In this document: in pieces, positions 36,402 through 46,343 of the stretch
Numbering within the stretch: position 1 is the stretch's first letter
Layout of the letters: the number at the start of each line of letters is the position of its first letter
Origin: Cohnella cholangitidis
GTDB taxonomy: Bacteria > Bacillota > Bacilli > Paenibacillales > Paenibacillaceae
Assembly: GCF_014107495.1 (NCBI RefSeq)
Contig: NZ_CP041969.1
Span: 4,451,501-4,515,500, forward strand
Direction of reading: 5' to 3'
DNA length: 64,000 nucleotides
The notes under the pieces: generated by a model
Told to the model about the DNA's origin: nothing
Database searches by the model: none
Seen by the model: the letters and a program-made list of their open reading frames with translations, nothing else
Made by a program: the position numbers and the translations under genes

Positions 36402-36452
36402 CATGAGATGATGGCGTATTTTCTTCATCCGATGACCTTCACCGTTACCGTG
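36402..36452 (+). pseudogene. Fragment of aldose 1-epimerase-type gene
   Basis: Seventeen codons read HEMMAYFLHPMTFTVTV, nearly the same as IMAYFPHPLTFTVTV in the epimerase gene at 51252-52229. No flanking homology was seen on either side. It is a scrap, consistent with past rearrangement at this border. Confidence 0.45.
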
Positions 36453-36583
36453 AACGCCAGTAGTGGTATCATCTCTATCGTATTTACGAAGTTTATTTTG
36501 AGTTTATATAGAGAGAATATGATGGTATGCGTAGCAAACGAGATTCATTCGAGCAGATGAGTCTACAACAAAAGGAGGATAAA

Positions 36584-38716
36584 ATGAAAGCCCTATTACG
36601 TCCATTAACAGATTGGGTGTCCACAAAGCGCGGCATGTGGATAACCCTAAGCGTTTGGCTGGTTGTCATGATTGGTTTAAGTGCTGGACCCAAATTAAGC
36701 GACTACAAGGTGACGAACTTCCAGTCTTTGCCGAAAGATGCGCAATCGATCATTGCGAATGAAAAGCTTGAGCAATATTTCCCTAATGATCAAGGAACAC
36801 CGGGGATTCTCGTATTTCATAATGAGAACGGCGAAGTAAATCTCGAAGATGTAAACAAGATTATGAATGCGATAATATCCGCGAATATAGAGGGCGTAGA
36901 CGCAATCGTTGACATTTCCACATTGCCAGCGCCGGCATTGGAAGGATTTAAATCAAAAGATCGATCAACCTTGATTATTCCGTTGACTTTGGACCCCGAT
37001 GCCGACAATCGTCAGATTGGCGAGACCATCGATAAAGTTGCGGAAGCCGGAAATCATATCGCCGAAGGCTTGGCGGACACTACATTCCGCATAACGGGAC
37101 CTGCGGGCATCGCGGGGGATACGTTGAAACTGTTTGAACGCGCGGACTTTGTATTGCTTTTGGCTACGATCGGCATTATCCTGTTGCTGCTGATCTCGAT
37201 TTACCGTTCACCATTATTAGCGCTCATTCCATTGCTGGCTACTGCGATTGTATACCAGGTCGTCAATCAAGTCGTTGGCTTGATGGGAGCCGGTGGACTA
37301 GAGATCAATAACTCGACATCTTCGATCATGAGCATTTTGCTGTTCGCGGCGGTTATCGATTATTCGTTATTCGTATTCTCGCGCTTCCGCGAAGAGTTGA
37401 ATCATTACGAAAGCAAGTACGATGCCATGAAGCACGCAATGCGGGCAACAGGTGAGCCGGTATGGCTTGCGGGCGGCACCGTATTCGCAGCGATGCTTGT
37501 GTTATTCTTCGCAGACTTCCGAGACTACCAGAACTTCGCGCCTTTTTTCGGGATGACGATGCTGATTATTATGCTGGCGTCGATTACGCTATTGCCCGCG
37601 TTATTCACATTGTTTGGGCGAAAAGCGTTCTGGCCTGGGGTGCCTAAGTACGGCACTTCTGCTGAAGTGAAGCATTCCTTCTGGGGGCCTTTGGCCAAGT
37701 TCGTTGTCAATAAGCCAGGGGTTGCAGGTGGAATAGTAGCCATCTTGATGATTGCGGCGGCGCTTAATGTACTTAACACGAATTATGAGTTCGATACCGT
37801 GAAATCGTTCCCGAAAGATTTGCCTTCACGCGAAGGATATGAAATTGTGGAAAGCAAGTATGATAAAGGGGAGTTAGCGCCGACCTCGTTACTGGTTACA
37901 AGCAAAGAAGCGTTAACGGAACAACAGATCGACAGTCTCCGCGGTACACTGCAGAACAATGATGATATTGCATCTGTTCGATTAGTTGATGTAGCGGAGG
38001 ATTCTAAAGCGTTAAAGTTAAGCGTGACGCTTGATTTTAACCCTTATTCCGTCGATGCGATCAACATGCTCAATGAGCTGCGCAACAATAGCGATAGCTT
38101 GCTTGCGGCGGCAAGTATTTCGGGAGAAATCCATTTTGGCGGGATAACGCCGAAGCTGGTGGATGAACGTGATATAAACAACCGTGATATAAAGGTGATC
38201 GTTCTCCTCGAAACGCTGCTTATCCTTGTGCTGCTGCTCGTAATGACGAAATCGATTAAAATGTCATCCTACATGATGGCGACGATCCTGGTATCCTTCT
38301 TGGCGGCATTGGGACTCGGGATATTCCTGATTGACGTGTTGTTCGGCTATGAAGCAGTAAGTACTCGTGTGCCGGTCTATGCGTTTATTTTCTTAGTCGC
38401 GCTTGGAATTGACTATAATATTATACTGGTGTCACGCTTCTTAGAGGAACGTAAGACTCGCAAGGTGAAGGAAGCGCTTGAAATTGCGATTCGCAATACG
38501 GGCGGCGTTATTTCATCGGCCGGCTTGATATTGGCGGCAACGTTCGCAGCTTTAATGACGATGCCGATTGCCGATCTGTTCATCTTTGGTTTCATTGTCG
38601 CGATCGGTATTCTGATGGATACTTTCTTGGTTCGAGGAATGTTACTGCCTGCTCTAATCTTGTTCTTCGAGAAGGATAAAAGGAAGTCAGCTGTCTCAGA
38701 GTCTTACGGACTCTAA
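36584..38716 (+). CDS. MMPL family transporter (RND-like)
   Basis: Large membrane transporter of 710 residues with about twelve helices in two repeats. Each half has an extracytoplasmic domain after its first helix. The proton-relay motifs are VIDYSLFVFSRFREE in the first half and LGIDYNIILVSRFLEER in the second. Related Bacillus YdfJ is also controlled by an adjacent two-component system. ATG 36584 follows AAAGGAGG. Codon use here is visibly more AT-rich than in the neighbours, and the module is bracketed by duplicated DUF2294 sequence, both suggesting acquisition. Likely exports lipids or hydrophobic compounds. Confidence 0.92.
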   Translation: MKALLRPLTDWVSTKRGMWITLSVWLVVMIGLSAGPKLSDYKVTNFQSLPKDAQSIIANEKLEQYFPNDQGTPGILVFHNENGEVNLEDVNKIMNAIISANIEGVDAIVDISTLPAPALEGFKSKDRSTLIIPLTLDPDADNRQIGETIDKVAEAGNHIAEGLADTTFRITGPAGIAGDTLKLFERADFVLLLATIGIILLLLISIYRSPLLALIPLLATAIVYQVVNQVVGLMGAGGLEINNSTSSIMSILLFAAVIDYSLFVFSRFREELNHYESKYDAMKHAMRATGEPVWLAGGTVFAAMLVLFFADFRDYQNFAPFFGMTMLIIMLASITLLPALFTLFGRKAFWPGVPKYGTSAEVKHSFWGPLAKFVVNKPGVAGGIVAILMIAAALNVLNTNYEFDTVKSFPKDLPSREGYEIVESKYDKGELAPTSLLVTSKEALTEQQIDSLRGTLQNNDDIASVRLVDVAEDSKALKLSVTLDFNPYSVDAINMLNELRNNSDSLLAAASISGEIHFGGITPKLVDERDINNRDIKVIVLLETLLILVLLLVMTKSIKMSSYMMATILVSFLAALGLGIFLIDVLFGYEAVSTRVPVYAFIFLVALGIDYNIILVSRFLEERKTRKVKEALEIAIRNTGGVISSAGLILAATFAALMTMPIADLFIFGFIVAIGILMDTFLVRGMLLPALILFFEKDKRKSAVSESYGL

Positions 38717-38747
38717 AGGTCGTATTCCATGATTGGGGGGGATTAAG

Positions 38748-39422
38748 CTGAAAATCATGGTGGTTGATGATGATAAGAACATCGTACAGCTTGTAAGCAT
38801 CCATCTGGCACGCGAAGGGTATCGGGTGTTGAATGCTTACGACGCAGCAGAAGCCCTGGATATGTTGGAGAAGGAAGTGCCCGATTTAGCCATCGTTGAT
38901 GTGATGATGCCGGGGATGGATGGTATTGAATTAACAAGGATTTTAAGCCAAGATTACGGCATTCCTGTTCTGCTCTTAACTGCTAAGGGCGAGCTGGAAG
39001 ACAAAACAAAAGGATTTCTCGCGGGATCAGAGGATTACGTGGTGAAACCGTTCGAACCGAAAGAATTATTATTTCGAATCGCTGTCATCTTACGGCGATT
39101 CGATAAGGAATATCAATCGATCATACAAGTCGGCAACGTGACCATCAACCGTAAACTATTTGAAGTTTCGACGGGAGAGCGTTCCGTCGTCATGCCTTTA
39201 AAGGAATTTGAATTGCTCGCTTTATTAGCAAGTCGTCCGAATCATGTTGTTGAACGGAGTACGATTATGGGGCAAATCTGGGGGCATGACTATGAAGGCG
39301 ATGATTATACGTTGAATACGCATATGACACGGGTACGCGAACGCCTAATCCACCTCGGAGCCAATATAGAAATAAGATCGACCCGTGGCGTTGGATACAA
39401 GCTAGAGGTTCAGAATTCGTGA
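38748..39422 (+). CDS. OmpR-family response regulator, probable CTG start
   Basis: Response regulator of 224 residues: receiver with D7/D8, phosphoacceptor D51 in AIVDVMMPG, and VVKPFEP lysine, then a winged helix ending STRGVGYKLEV. The expected N-terminus MKIMVVDDDK begins at a CTG (38748), seven bases after a GGGGGG ribosome site. The next ATG (38757) would cut into the first strand and lies 16 bases from that site, and the upstream TTG lies inside it. It is located between the MMPL gene and the kinase gene, and its stop overlaps the kinase start. Confidence 0.88.
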   Translation: MKIMVVDDDKNIVQLVSIHLAREGYRVLNAYDAAEALDMLEKEVPDLAIVDVMMPGMDGIELTRILSQDYGIPVLLLTAKGELEDKTKGFLAGSEDYVVKPFEPKELLFRIAVILRRFDKEYQSIIQVGNVTINRKLFEVSTGERSVVMPLKEFELLALLASRPNHVVERSTIMGQIWGHDYEGDDYTLNTHMTRVRERLIHLGANIEIRSTRGVGYKLEVQNS

Positions 39423-40792
39423 AAACACTTTATCGGCAATTTACCGTCACCGCTATTCTCATCATCTTAATCAGCACGGTTGTCGCCTTCTTCTCGGCAA
39501 ATACGTACTATTATCTGGTTAGCGAAGAGCTGAACGATGAGAAGAATGTCGCGATTGCACAACAATTAACGCATTATATTGAAACGACTGAACATTTAGA
39601 TTTAGAACATTATTTATCCACGCTTGGTCAGATCGGTTATCAGCTATACGTTGCAGGAGAATCGGGCTATTCTCGATTTTTCGGGAGCGAATTTGCAGTT
39701 ACGGAATTATCGGAGTCAGCCAAGCTGCTCGTATTTAACGGAAATGTGTATCATGGGATGGAAGAATTCCCTAGCTGGATCTTCATGAAGGGAATGTTTG
39801 CGAACGAGCTGGAAAACACAGTTGGACTGCCGTTTAAATACGAGGGTGAAAACTATGGATTATTTCTACGGCCGAATATTGATCTGCTTGTAACAGAGGT
39901 ACACATCATTTTTGCCGGCATGATTGTATCGATGGCCGTGATTAGTCTTGTGGCGATGCTCGTCGTTGCCAAGCGGCTTATTCGCCCAATTACGCAGCTT
40001 ACGGAAGCGACAAAGCACATTTCGCAGGAGAAGTACGATCATTTGCTTAAGATTAACCGCAGAGACGAGATTGGGCAGCTTGCCGAGAGCTTTAATGAGA
40101 TGACGAAGAAGCTGCATGAGAACGATCAGTCGCGCAAAGAATTCATTAGCAATGTGTCGCATGATTTTCAGTCTCCTCTTCTCAACATTCAGGGATATGC
40201 GGATTTATTGGGGGCTCAGACGATAACGGAAGAAGAACGATTGGCTTATTCTTCGATCATTCAGACGGAAGCCAAACGACTATCCATTCTCACGAAACAG
40301 CTGCTGCTTCTTACTTCGTTAGATCAGGCAACCCGCAGATTAAAGCGTGAATCGTTCTCGTTGGATCAGCAGCTCAGAAGCCTGTCACAGAAATATTTAT
40401 GGCGAATCGAGGAGAGAGGCATCGAGCTTTATTACAAACTCGTTCCTGTTGTTTTCCATGGGGATAGGAGCTTATTGGAGACAGTCTGGGATAACTTGTT
40501 TACCAATGCATTGAAATACAATAAACCGAACGGTTCCATTCGAATCGAGCTTGAAGACGGTGATTCTTATGTAACCATTCAATTCAAGGATACTGGGATC
40601 GGTATTAAAGAAGACGAGCTTCCGCACGTGTTTGATCGTTTCTATAGGGCGGAACCTTCTAGAACGAAAGAAGGTACAGGGCTTGGTTTAACGATCGTCA
40701 AACAAATCGTTGAATTGCATGACGGGAGCATTGATGTATCAAGCGAGCTTGGCGAGGGAACGTGCGTGAGGATTACATTACCTAAAGAATGA
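39419..40792 (+). CDS. Sensor histidine kinase with HAMP domain
   Basis: Membrane kinase of 457 residues. Helix 1 spans about residues 10-28, an extracytoplasmic sensor about 30-160, and helix 2 about 162-184. A HAMP domain (RLIRPITQLTEATKHIS) follows, then the HisKA box NVSHDFQSPLLNIQ with H248. The ATP-binding lid includes DNLFTNALKYNKPNG, DTGIGIKEDELPHVFDRF and GTGLGLTIVKQI. GTG 39419 overlaps the regulator's stop. It should control the MMPL transporter through the adjacent regulator. Confidence 0.93.
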   Translation: MKTLYRQFTVTAILIILISTVVAFFSANTYYYLVSEELNDEKNVAIAQQLTHYIETTEHLDLEHYLSTLGQIGYQLYVAGESGYSRFFGSEFAVTELSESAKLLVFNGNVYHGMEEFPSWIFMKGMFANELENTVGLPFKYEGENYGLFLRPNIDLLVTEVHIIFAGMIVSMAVISLVAMLVVAKRLIRPITQLTEATKHISQEKYDHLLKINRRDEIGQLAESFNEMTKKLHENDQSRKEFISNVSHDFQSPLLNIQGYADLLGAQTITEEERLAYSSIIQTEAKRLSILTKQLLLLTSLDQATRRLKRESFSLDQQLRSLSQKYLWRIEERGIELYYKLVPVVFHGDRSLLETVWDNLFTNALKYNKPNGSIRIELEDGDSYVTIQFKDTGIGIKEDELPHVFDRFYRAEPSRTKEGTGLGLTIVKQIVELHDGSIDVSSELGEGTCVRITLPKE

Positions 40793-40815
40793 AATTAATA
40801 AAGGAGCGGAATAAT

Positions 40816-41205
40816 ATGGTTAATTATAGTAAATGGTTGATTCGTATTTCAGCAATCTATTCATTGATCGGTGCGATGCTCGGATCGGATTTGGCGGGTA
40901 GAAAAGATTATACAATGGTTCCGGGTCATGCCCATATTCTAGTTGTCGGCTGGTTAACCCTCTTCGCGTACGGTATTTTTTATTATGTATTTAAAGAGAT
41001 CAGCATGAAGAGAACGGCTAAGCTGCACGCTTGGACCAGTCTAATCGGCGGCGGACTTATGCCGCTTAGTATGCTGATTTACTATAAGAATGAGAACACG
41101 CTCACAACGATTACGTTTATTTCGACCGCATCGGTTTTGCTCTTGGCCATCATTCTCTTCACCATCCTGTTGTTTTTCGATAAAAAAATATTTATTCGAA
41201 ACTAG
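40816..41205 (+). CDS. Four-helix membrane protein
   Basis: Membrane protein of 129 residues with four predicted helices (about 8-26, 42-62, 73-91, 99-122). The first half contains VPGHAHILVVGWLTLFAYGIFYY, reminiscent of the histidine-bearing helices of heme-copper oxidase subunit I, but it is far too short to be an oxidase. ATG 40816 follows AAAGGAGC. It is the last gene of the MMPL/two-component module. Function is unknown; a heme-binding or sensor accessory role is conceivable. Confidence 0.8.
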   Translation: MVNYSKWLIRISAIYSLIGAMLGSDLAGRKDYTMVPGHAHILVVGWLTLFAYGIFYYVFKEISMKRTAKLHAWTSLIGGGLMPLSMLIYYKNENTLTTITFISTASVLLLAIILFTILLFFDKKIFIRN

Positions 41206-41248
41206 ATCGATGCGAGAAATAAAGTAGAATAGAATTCATTACTTGAAA

Positions 41249-41286
41249 TCAGGGCGCTCGAGATCGAGGCGCCCTGACTTTATTTT
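41249..41286. terminator. Terminator closing MMPL module
   Basis: TCAGGGCGC-TCGA pairs with TCGA-GGCGCCCTGA with one bulge, followed by CTTTATTTT. It lies between convergent genes and could serve both. Confidence 0.8.
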
Positions 41287-41289
41287 AAT

Positions 41290-41652
41290 TTATGATGAGC
41301 CGAACTTGGCTTGCAAGTCGGTGTCGAAGACGAAGATCGACATTCCGAAGTCTTTGTCCACGTCGATGTCGAGATACAGATCCAGAAACTTCGCGCCGAG
41401 CAGGCGCTCCATGTCCACCGGGGGATACTTGCGGTAAATTTCCTTCACCCACAGCGTGCGCGCGTCGCGAACCATGTTCTTGCCTTCGCTGGCGGACGCC
41501 ATGAATTTCTCGACGGGAGACAGATTGCCTTCCATCTCGCAGATCGCCCAGTTTTTGCAGAACGTCGTAATGATTCGGCTCGGGCCTTTGCCCATATGTT
41601 GCTTGCGGTAGGCCTTTACCAAATTGCTGAATTCGGCCTCGTATCGATTCAT
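41290..41652 (-). CDS. DUF2294 domain-containing protein
   Basis: Small soluble protein of 120 residues spanning one DUF2294 domain, known from Bacillus YbcI-type proteins and without an established function. Conserved stretches are EFSNLVKAYRKQHMGKGPSR, FCKNWAICEMEG and LDLYLDIDVDKDFG. ATG 41652 is chosen by comparison with the family start and has GAGGG upstream. Its untranslated leader shares a GCAGCGCACCTGC block with that of the YdeP molybdoenzyme. A deleted copy exists at 36127-36260. Confidence 0.88.
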   Translation of the reverse strand: MNRYEAEFSNLVKAYRKQHMGKGPSRIITTFCKNWAICEMEGNLSPVEKFMASASEGKNMVRDARTLWVKEIYRKYPPVDMERLLGAKFLDLYLDIDVDKDFGMSIFVFDTDLQAKFGSS

Positions 41653-41862
41653 GGCTGTCCCTCGAATCCTCATGTCCGGTTGCAGGTGCGCTGCTCCGTA
41701 ACAAGAGGCAATGATAGAACCATCTTAACAATAAAACGCATACATCGGCAATCGTTACTTCAAAAAAAGCTTAGTCTTTCTTTAGTAGACCGGTGCGAGA
41801 AGTGGATTATAATAGAGTTCATTAGCGTTAGTATCGTGTTGGCAAGAGCATCCAGAAGGGAC

Positions 41863-42714
41863 GTGCACGACTTGTTCTTCGTCGATTTGAAATACGAGAA
41901 GCAACTGATGTTCACCAAGAGGATCGACTATGATGTCGAACACGAGCTACATATGCACGATTGGCTGGAGATTAACGTCCTGTTGGAAAATAGGGCGCGT
42001 TTCCGTTTGCTGAACCGCGACGTTACCGGCGAAGCGGGAGACGTGTTCGTGTTCCGGCCGTACGAACCGCATTACAATCTCGTCCAGGAACCGGGAAAGC
42101 CGATCGTCTGGATTCTGGTGCTGTTCTCGCCGTCTATCGTGAAATGGATTCCTCACGGTCATAAATTGCTGTATCCGTTCTATACCGACACGGTATCTCC
42201 CCATATTGAGAAGTCGAGCCCTTATGCGTCCGCTATTCATCGGGCGGCGATCGAGGCGTATGAGGAAGAACAGCGGAAGGCTCCCGGTTGGGAGACGCAG
42301 CAGTTCATGCATTTTATCGATATTCTTATCCAGATCTATCGCTATACGTTAGATCGGCAAGCCGAGATGGGCAACACGGCCGTCGATTCCGAAATGATTG
42401 CCGTATTGGAGCATTTGCTGCAGCATATGACCGAGGAGATGGACATCCAAGTGCTCATCCGCTTGTACGGCAAAGGCAAAACACGGTTTTATAACGATTT
42501 TAGAAGCTTGATGGGAGTGTCCCCTAATCGATTCATTCATCGATTGCGCGTTCAAATCGCCATGCATCTGCTCGATACGACGGACAAGCCGATTACGTCG
42601 ATCGGGTTCGAATGCGGGTACAATTCGATTCATTATTTCAACAAGGTTTTCAAAGAGCACCGGGGAATTTCCCCAAGCCAGTACCGCAGCCGCAAGGAAA
42701 GCGGGATGTTATAA
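41863..42714 (+). CDS. AraC family transcriptional regulator
   Basis: Cupin-type N-terminal sensing domain plus C-terminal AraC DNA-binding domain, about 283 residues. The N-terminus (FTKRIDYDVEHELHMHDWLE) is the usual sugar-responsive cupin with HxH. The C-terminal helix-turn-helix pair ends IGFECGYNSIHYFNKVFKEH-RGISPSQYR. The start is uncertain: GTG 41863 and TTG 41872 both follow AGAAGGGA, while GTG 41836 lacks a ribosome site. It precedes the YesM/YesN and sugar ABC genes and is probably part of the same regulatory locus. Confidence 0.88.
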   Translation: MHDLFFVDLKYEKQLMFTKRIDYDVEHELHMHDWLEINVLLENRARFRLLNRDVTGEAGDVFVFRPYEPHYNLVQEPGKPIVWILVLFSPSIVKWIPHGHKLLYPFYTDTVSPHIEKSSPYASAIHRAAIEAYEEEQRKAPGWETQQFMHFIDILIQIYRYTLDRQAEMGNTAVDSEMIAVLEHLLQHMTEEMDIQVLIRLYGKGKTRFYNDFRSLMGVSPNRFIHRLRVQIAMHLLDTTDKPITSIGFECGYNSIHYFNKVFKEHRGISPSQYRSRKESGML

Positions 42715-42813
42715 GCATATTTAGGAACATTCCGCTGTGAACAAAATCACAACTTTAGCCGCGACTTTGGTTAAGTATGCGACGATTTTTTCCCCTATGC
42801 TTATAGTGATTCG

Positions 42814-42827
42814 TGGAAGCGCATACA
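42814..42827. promoter_or_regulatory. Catabolite-response (cre-like) site
   Basis: TGGAAGCGCATACA matches the CcpA consensus TGWAANCGNTNWCA except at two positions, and lies between a TATAGT -10-like box and the kinase gene. This suggests carbon catabolite control of the sugar locus. Confidence 0.45.
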
Positions 42828-42855
42828 CAATAAGCTGCCGATAGGGGGGAGAACG

Positions 42856-44681
42856 GTGTTCGGTCATTGGAATCGATTGTCGCGCTCGTTCTTTGGGCGA
42901 TTGCAGTGGAAGCTGTTCGTCTTTTTCTTGATTTTGACCGTTATTCCGGCCATCGTAATCGGATACGTCTTATACAATAACGCCTACAAAGCGATCGAAG
43001 AGAAAACCGGCTTGTATTCCGAGCAGATCATGGTTCAGTCGGCCGGACGGCTGGATGCGCTGCTCACCGGCATCGAAGACATCAGCCTGCAAATCGTATC
43101 CTGATCGACATTCAGCAATCGATCGGGGAAATCGCCTTGGAGGATAACGAGACTGTCCGGGCGCAAGCGGCGGATAAGCTTAAGAAGAAGCTAGGACAAA
43201 TTCTCAGCTCCAAGAGAGAGATCGTCGGAGCGCAAATTCTGATGGCCGAGCAGGAATACGCGGTTACTTCGGGGGAAACGATGGTGCCCGAAGATTATAA
43301 ATTATCCAACGAGTATACGCAGGCGATGAGCCGGCCGGAGCCGGTATATTGGCGGGGAACGATACAGAATCAAAGTCCGTCGATGCTGTACGAGTATTTA
43401 ACGACGCTCACGCGCAAAATCTACGATCCTTCCAGCGGGAAGGTCATGGGAACTTTAGTGCTAGGCACGAAAGAATTCGCGCTCGCCGACACGTTCTCTT
43501 ATATCGATCTGGGCCCTAACGGGTTCGTGTTCATCATGGACAAAGAAGGAAAGGTCGTCTCCCATCTCAGCAAGAAGAAGCTGACCAAACCCGCGGAATA
43601 TTCTTTCGTTCCGCAGATCGTCGATTCCCGGGAGGGGGACACGCGCATGTTCTCCTCGGACCTGGACGGACAGAAGTTCATGGTTACCTATGCCAAATCC
43701 ACGGCGACAGGGTGGTATGTCGTCAGCGCGATTCCTTATTCGTATCTGATGGAACGGATCGTCTCCGTCGGGAAATTCTCGATCCAGCTGGACTTCGTTC
43801 TGCTCGTGCTGGCGATTCTCATTTCCCTATCGATCTCGATAAGCATCTCAAGGCCGGTACAGAGGCTCGCGGCGGCCATGCGCAAAGTCGAGGGAGGCGA
43901 TCTCAAAGTATTCGTCAACCTGAACAGCAACAACGAGATCGGCGTTCTCGGCAGCAGCTTCAACCGGATGCTCAAACGGATCAATCAACTCATCGACCGG
44001 GTATACGAAGCGGAAATTTTGCAGAAGGACGCCGAAATCAAAGCCTTGCAATCGCAGATCAACCCGCACTTTCTATATAACACTTTATCGGTCATCGACA
44101 GCATCGCCACCGTGAAGCAGGAGAAGGAAATCAGCTCGATCACCCAAATGCTGGCCGATATTTTCCGCTATAGCACGAACGGCAACGACGTCGCCACGAT
44201 CGACGAAGAGGTAGGCCAATTGCAGCGTTACCTGCACATTCAGAAGACGAGATACGGCGAAGATCTTCGATGGCAATTCATCATCGATCCGAACGTACGG
44301 GATTGCCAGATCGTGAAGCTGCTGCTTCAGCCTCTCGTCGAAAACTCCGTTATTCACGGAATACGGAAGGCCGGGACGATTAAAATCATGATTTTGCCGG
44401 ACGGAGGCCATCTTTCGATTGCCGTGCAGGACAACGGAGCGGGGATGAAAGAGGAGGAATTGACCTCGTTGATCGAGCGATTGGAGACGTCGTCCAACCG
44501 ACTGCAGAGCAAGACGGGCGGCGGATCGCATATCGGTCTTGCGAACGTATGCCACCGGATCAAGAGCTTCTACGGGGAAGCTTACGGGTTGACCATCGTC
44601 AGCTCCGAAGGCCTAGGGACAAAGGTGACGATAACGATTCCCATCGTTCGCGAAGCCGCCCACAACGACAATATCGCTTAA
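42856..44681 (+). CDS. YesM-type sensor histidine kinase, frameshifted
   Basis: Membrane kinase of about 609 residues once joined, paired with the YesN-type regulator that follows. Helix 1 is around FFLILTVIPAIVIGYVL, then a large extracytoplasmic dCache-like domain, helix 2 around LDFVLLVLAILISLSISI, a HAMP domain, the YesM histidine box QINPHFLYNTLSVIDSI, and an ATP-binding domain with VQDNGAGMKEEEL. Reading in place stops at 43104; one added C at CC 43100-43101 gives VSLIDIQQSIGEIALEDN and continues to 44681. A single slip in an intact gene suggests sequencing error. GTG 42856 follows GGGGGGAG. Confidence 0.86.
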
Positions 44682-44711
44682 GATTTCGACAGAGAAAGGG
44701 GTTCATTAGCC

Positions 44712-46343
44712 ATGTTACTAAACGTTATGATCGTCGATGACGAAGCGCATATCCGAAACGGCATCAAAATGAAAGTCGATTGGGAATCTCTCGGCATGCA
44801 AGTTGCCGCGGAAGCGTGCGACGGAACGGAGGCCATGGAACACATCGCCGGCGGAACGATCGATCTCGTCATTACGGACATCACGATGCCGGTCATGGAC
44901 GGGCTTACCCTGATCCGTCAGTCGGCGGAAGTAAGCCCATCCGTTAAATTCATCGTCATCAGCGGGTATAGCGAGTTCGAATACGCGCGGGCCGCGATGA
45001 AATACGGAATATCGGAATACTTGCTCAAGCCTCTTAAGGAGACGGAGATGAAGTCGTCCCTGTTGGCCGTCAAAGCCGAGATTCTAACTTCCGAAAGCGC
45101 ATGGATGAAGGAGCGGGAAAGCCGGGAGAAGCTTAGGCTGAAAGAGGAATCCCTGCTGCACTGGCTGGCGGACAAAAACTCCAAGCAGGTGCCGGCCGAC
45201 GTTGGGCAAGAATGGGAGAAGGAGCTTGCCGCCGGCCGCTTCCTGATCGGCGTTCTCAAGACCGAGCTGTTGTTGGATTCGACCGCCGACGATCCTAACC
45301 GCATACGCAATCTCGTCCTCTATAACGAGCTGGAGACGGCTTGCCGAGAATACATGGCGAATCTGGGGGAAGGTTGCGTTATCAAGAACATCAGACCCGA
45401 CCATGAGTTCATCCTGCTGCTTCATCCGGAGCCCGGGAGCGGCAAAGATAAAATCGTTCGTTTGCTCGTTCCGTTCGTGGAAAGCATGGAGAAGCGGTTC
45501 GGAATCCGCGTAACCGTCGGAATCGGCGGCGCTTATGATCAAGCGAATGCGATTAAAGCTTCTTACCGCGAGGCGCTATTCGCCGTAAAGGAGAGGCTTC
45601 TTCTCGGAACGGGCAAGGTGATCGATTACTCGCAAGCGTCCAATAAGACCGACAAACCGAATTTCTCGGCGGATATGAAGCTGCTTACGCGTTTTCTGAA
45701 AGAAAAGAAGTGGGACAAGGTCAAGGAACATATCGATTACTTGTTCAAGCACGCGGTTCGGAAGAAACTGATCTCCAATCATACCCAAGCGCACGAGCTG
45801 TTCTTCGAGGCGTACTTCGTCATCAAGCAATTCGCGCAGGAAGAAGCTGCGGTCAATCCGGACGCCGCGGTGGCGGGTTCGGTGGCCGACATTACGGAAA
45901 TCGTAACCGGATTCAGCTATCTGGACCAGATGGTCGACTGGCTATATCAGTATCTCGAGAACGCCTGCCAACACTTGATCGGAGGACAAGACGCGACGGG
46001 CAAGGAAATCGTATATCGGGTTAAGGCGTACATCAAGGAATTTTGCAGCTCGGAGCTGACCCTGAACATGGTGTCGGAGAAGTATCATATCAATCCGATC
46101 TATTTCAGCAGAATATTCAAAACGTACACGGGCGAAAGCTTCAACAGCTATATGACGAGAATCAGAATGGAAGAAGCGAAACATCTTTTGGAGACGACTT
46201 CCTTAAGACAACAGGAAATTTCCGAGATCGTAGGGTACGAGGACCCGAAGTATTTCAGCAAGGTGTTCAAGAAGTTTTTCGGCATTAGCCCGAGCCAGTA
46301 TAGCGAGAACCGGCAACAGGACCTCTCGTCGATCAACGGGTAG
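44712..46343 (+). CDS. YesN-type response regulator with AraC domain
   Basis: Response regulator of 543 residues. The receiver (1-120) has D9/D10, phosphoacceptor D56 in VITDITMP and a YLLKPLKE lysine. A middle region of about 300 residues is typical of YesN proteins. The C-terminal AraC helix-turn-helix pair ends VGYEDPKYFSKVFKKFFGIS. It starts 30 bases after the kinase and stands directly before the sugar-binding protein gene, which it should activate. Confidence 0.94.
   Translation: MLLNVMIVDDEAHIRNGIKMKVDWESLGMQVAAEACDGTEAMEHIAGGTIDLVITDITMPVMDGLTLIRQSAEVSPSVKFIVISGYSEFEYARAAMKYGISEYLLKPLKETEMKSSLLAVKAEILTSESAWMKERESREKLRLKEESLLHWLADKNSKQVPADVGQEWEKELAAGRFLIGVLKTELLLDSTADDPNRIRNLVLYNELETACREYMANLGEGCVIKNIRPDHEFILLLHPEPGSGKDKIVRLLVPFVESMEKRFGIRVTVGIGGAYDQANAIKASYREALFAVKERLLLGTGKVIDYSQASNKTDKPNFSADMKLLTRFLKEKKWDKVKEHIDYLFKHAVRKKLISNHTQAHELFFEAYFVIKQFAQEEAAVNPDAAVAGSVADITEIVTGFSYLDQMVDWLYQYLENACQHLIGGQDATGKEIVYRVKAYIKEFCSSELTLNMVSEKYHINPIYFSRIFKTYTGESFNSYMTRIRMEEAKHLLETTSLRQQEISEIVGYEDPKYFSKVFKKFFGISPSQYSENRQQDLSSING

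Noticed and set aside
40816..41205. Heme-copper oxidase subunit
   Set aside because: One helix pair resembles subunit I, but the protein is only 129 residues and lacks the full ligand set.
41311..41862. Long N-terminal extension of the AraC regulator
   Set aside because: It is antisense to the DUF2294 gene and its leader and has no homology to regulators.
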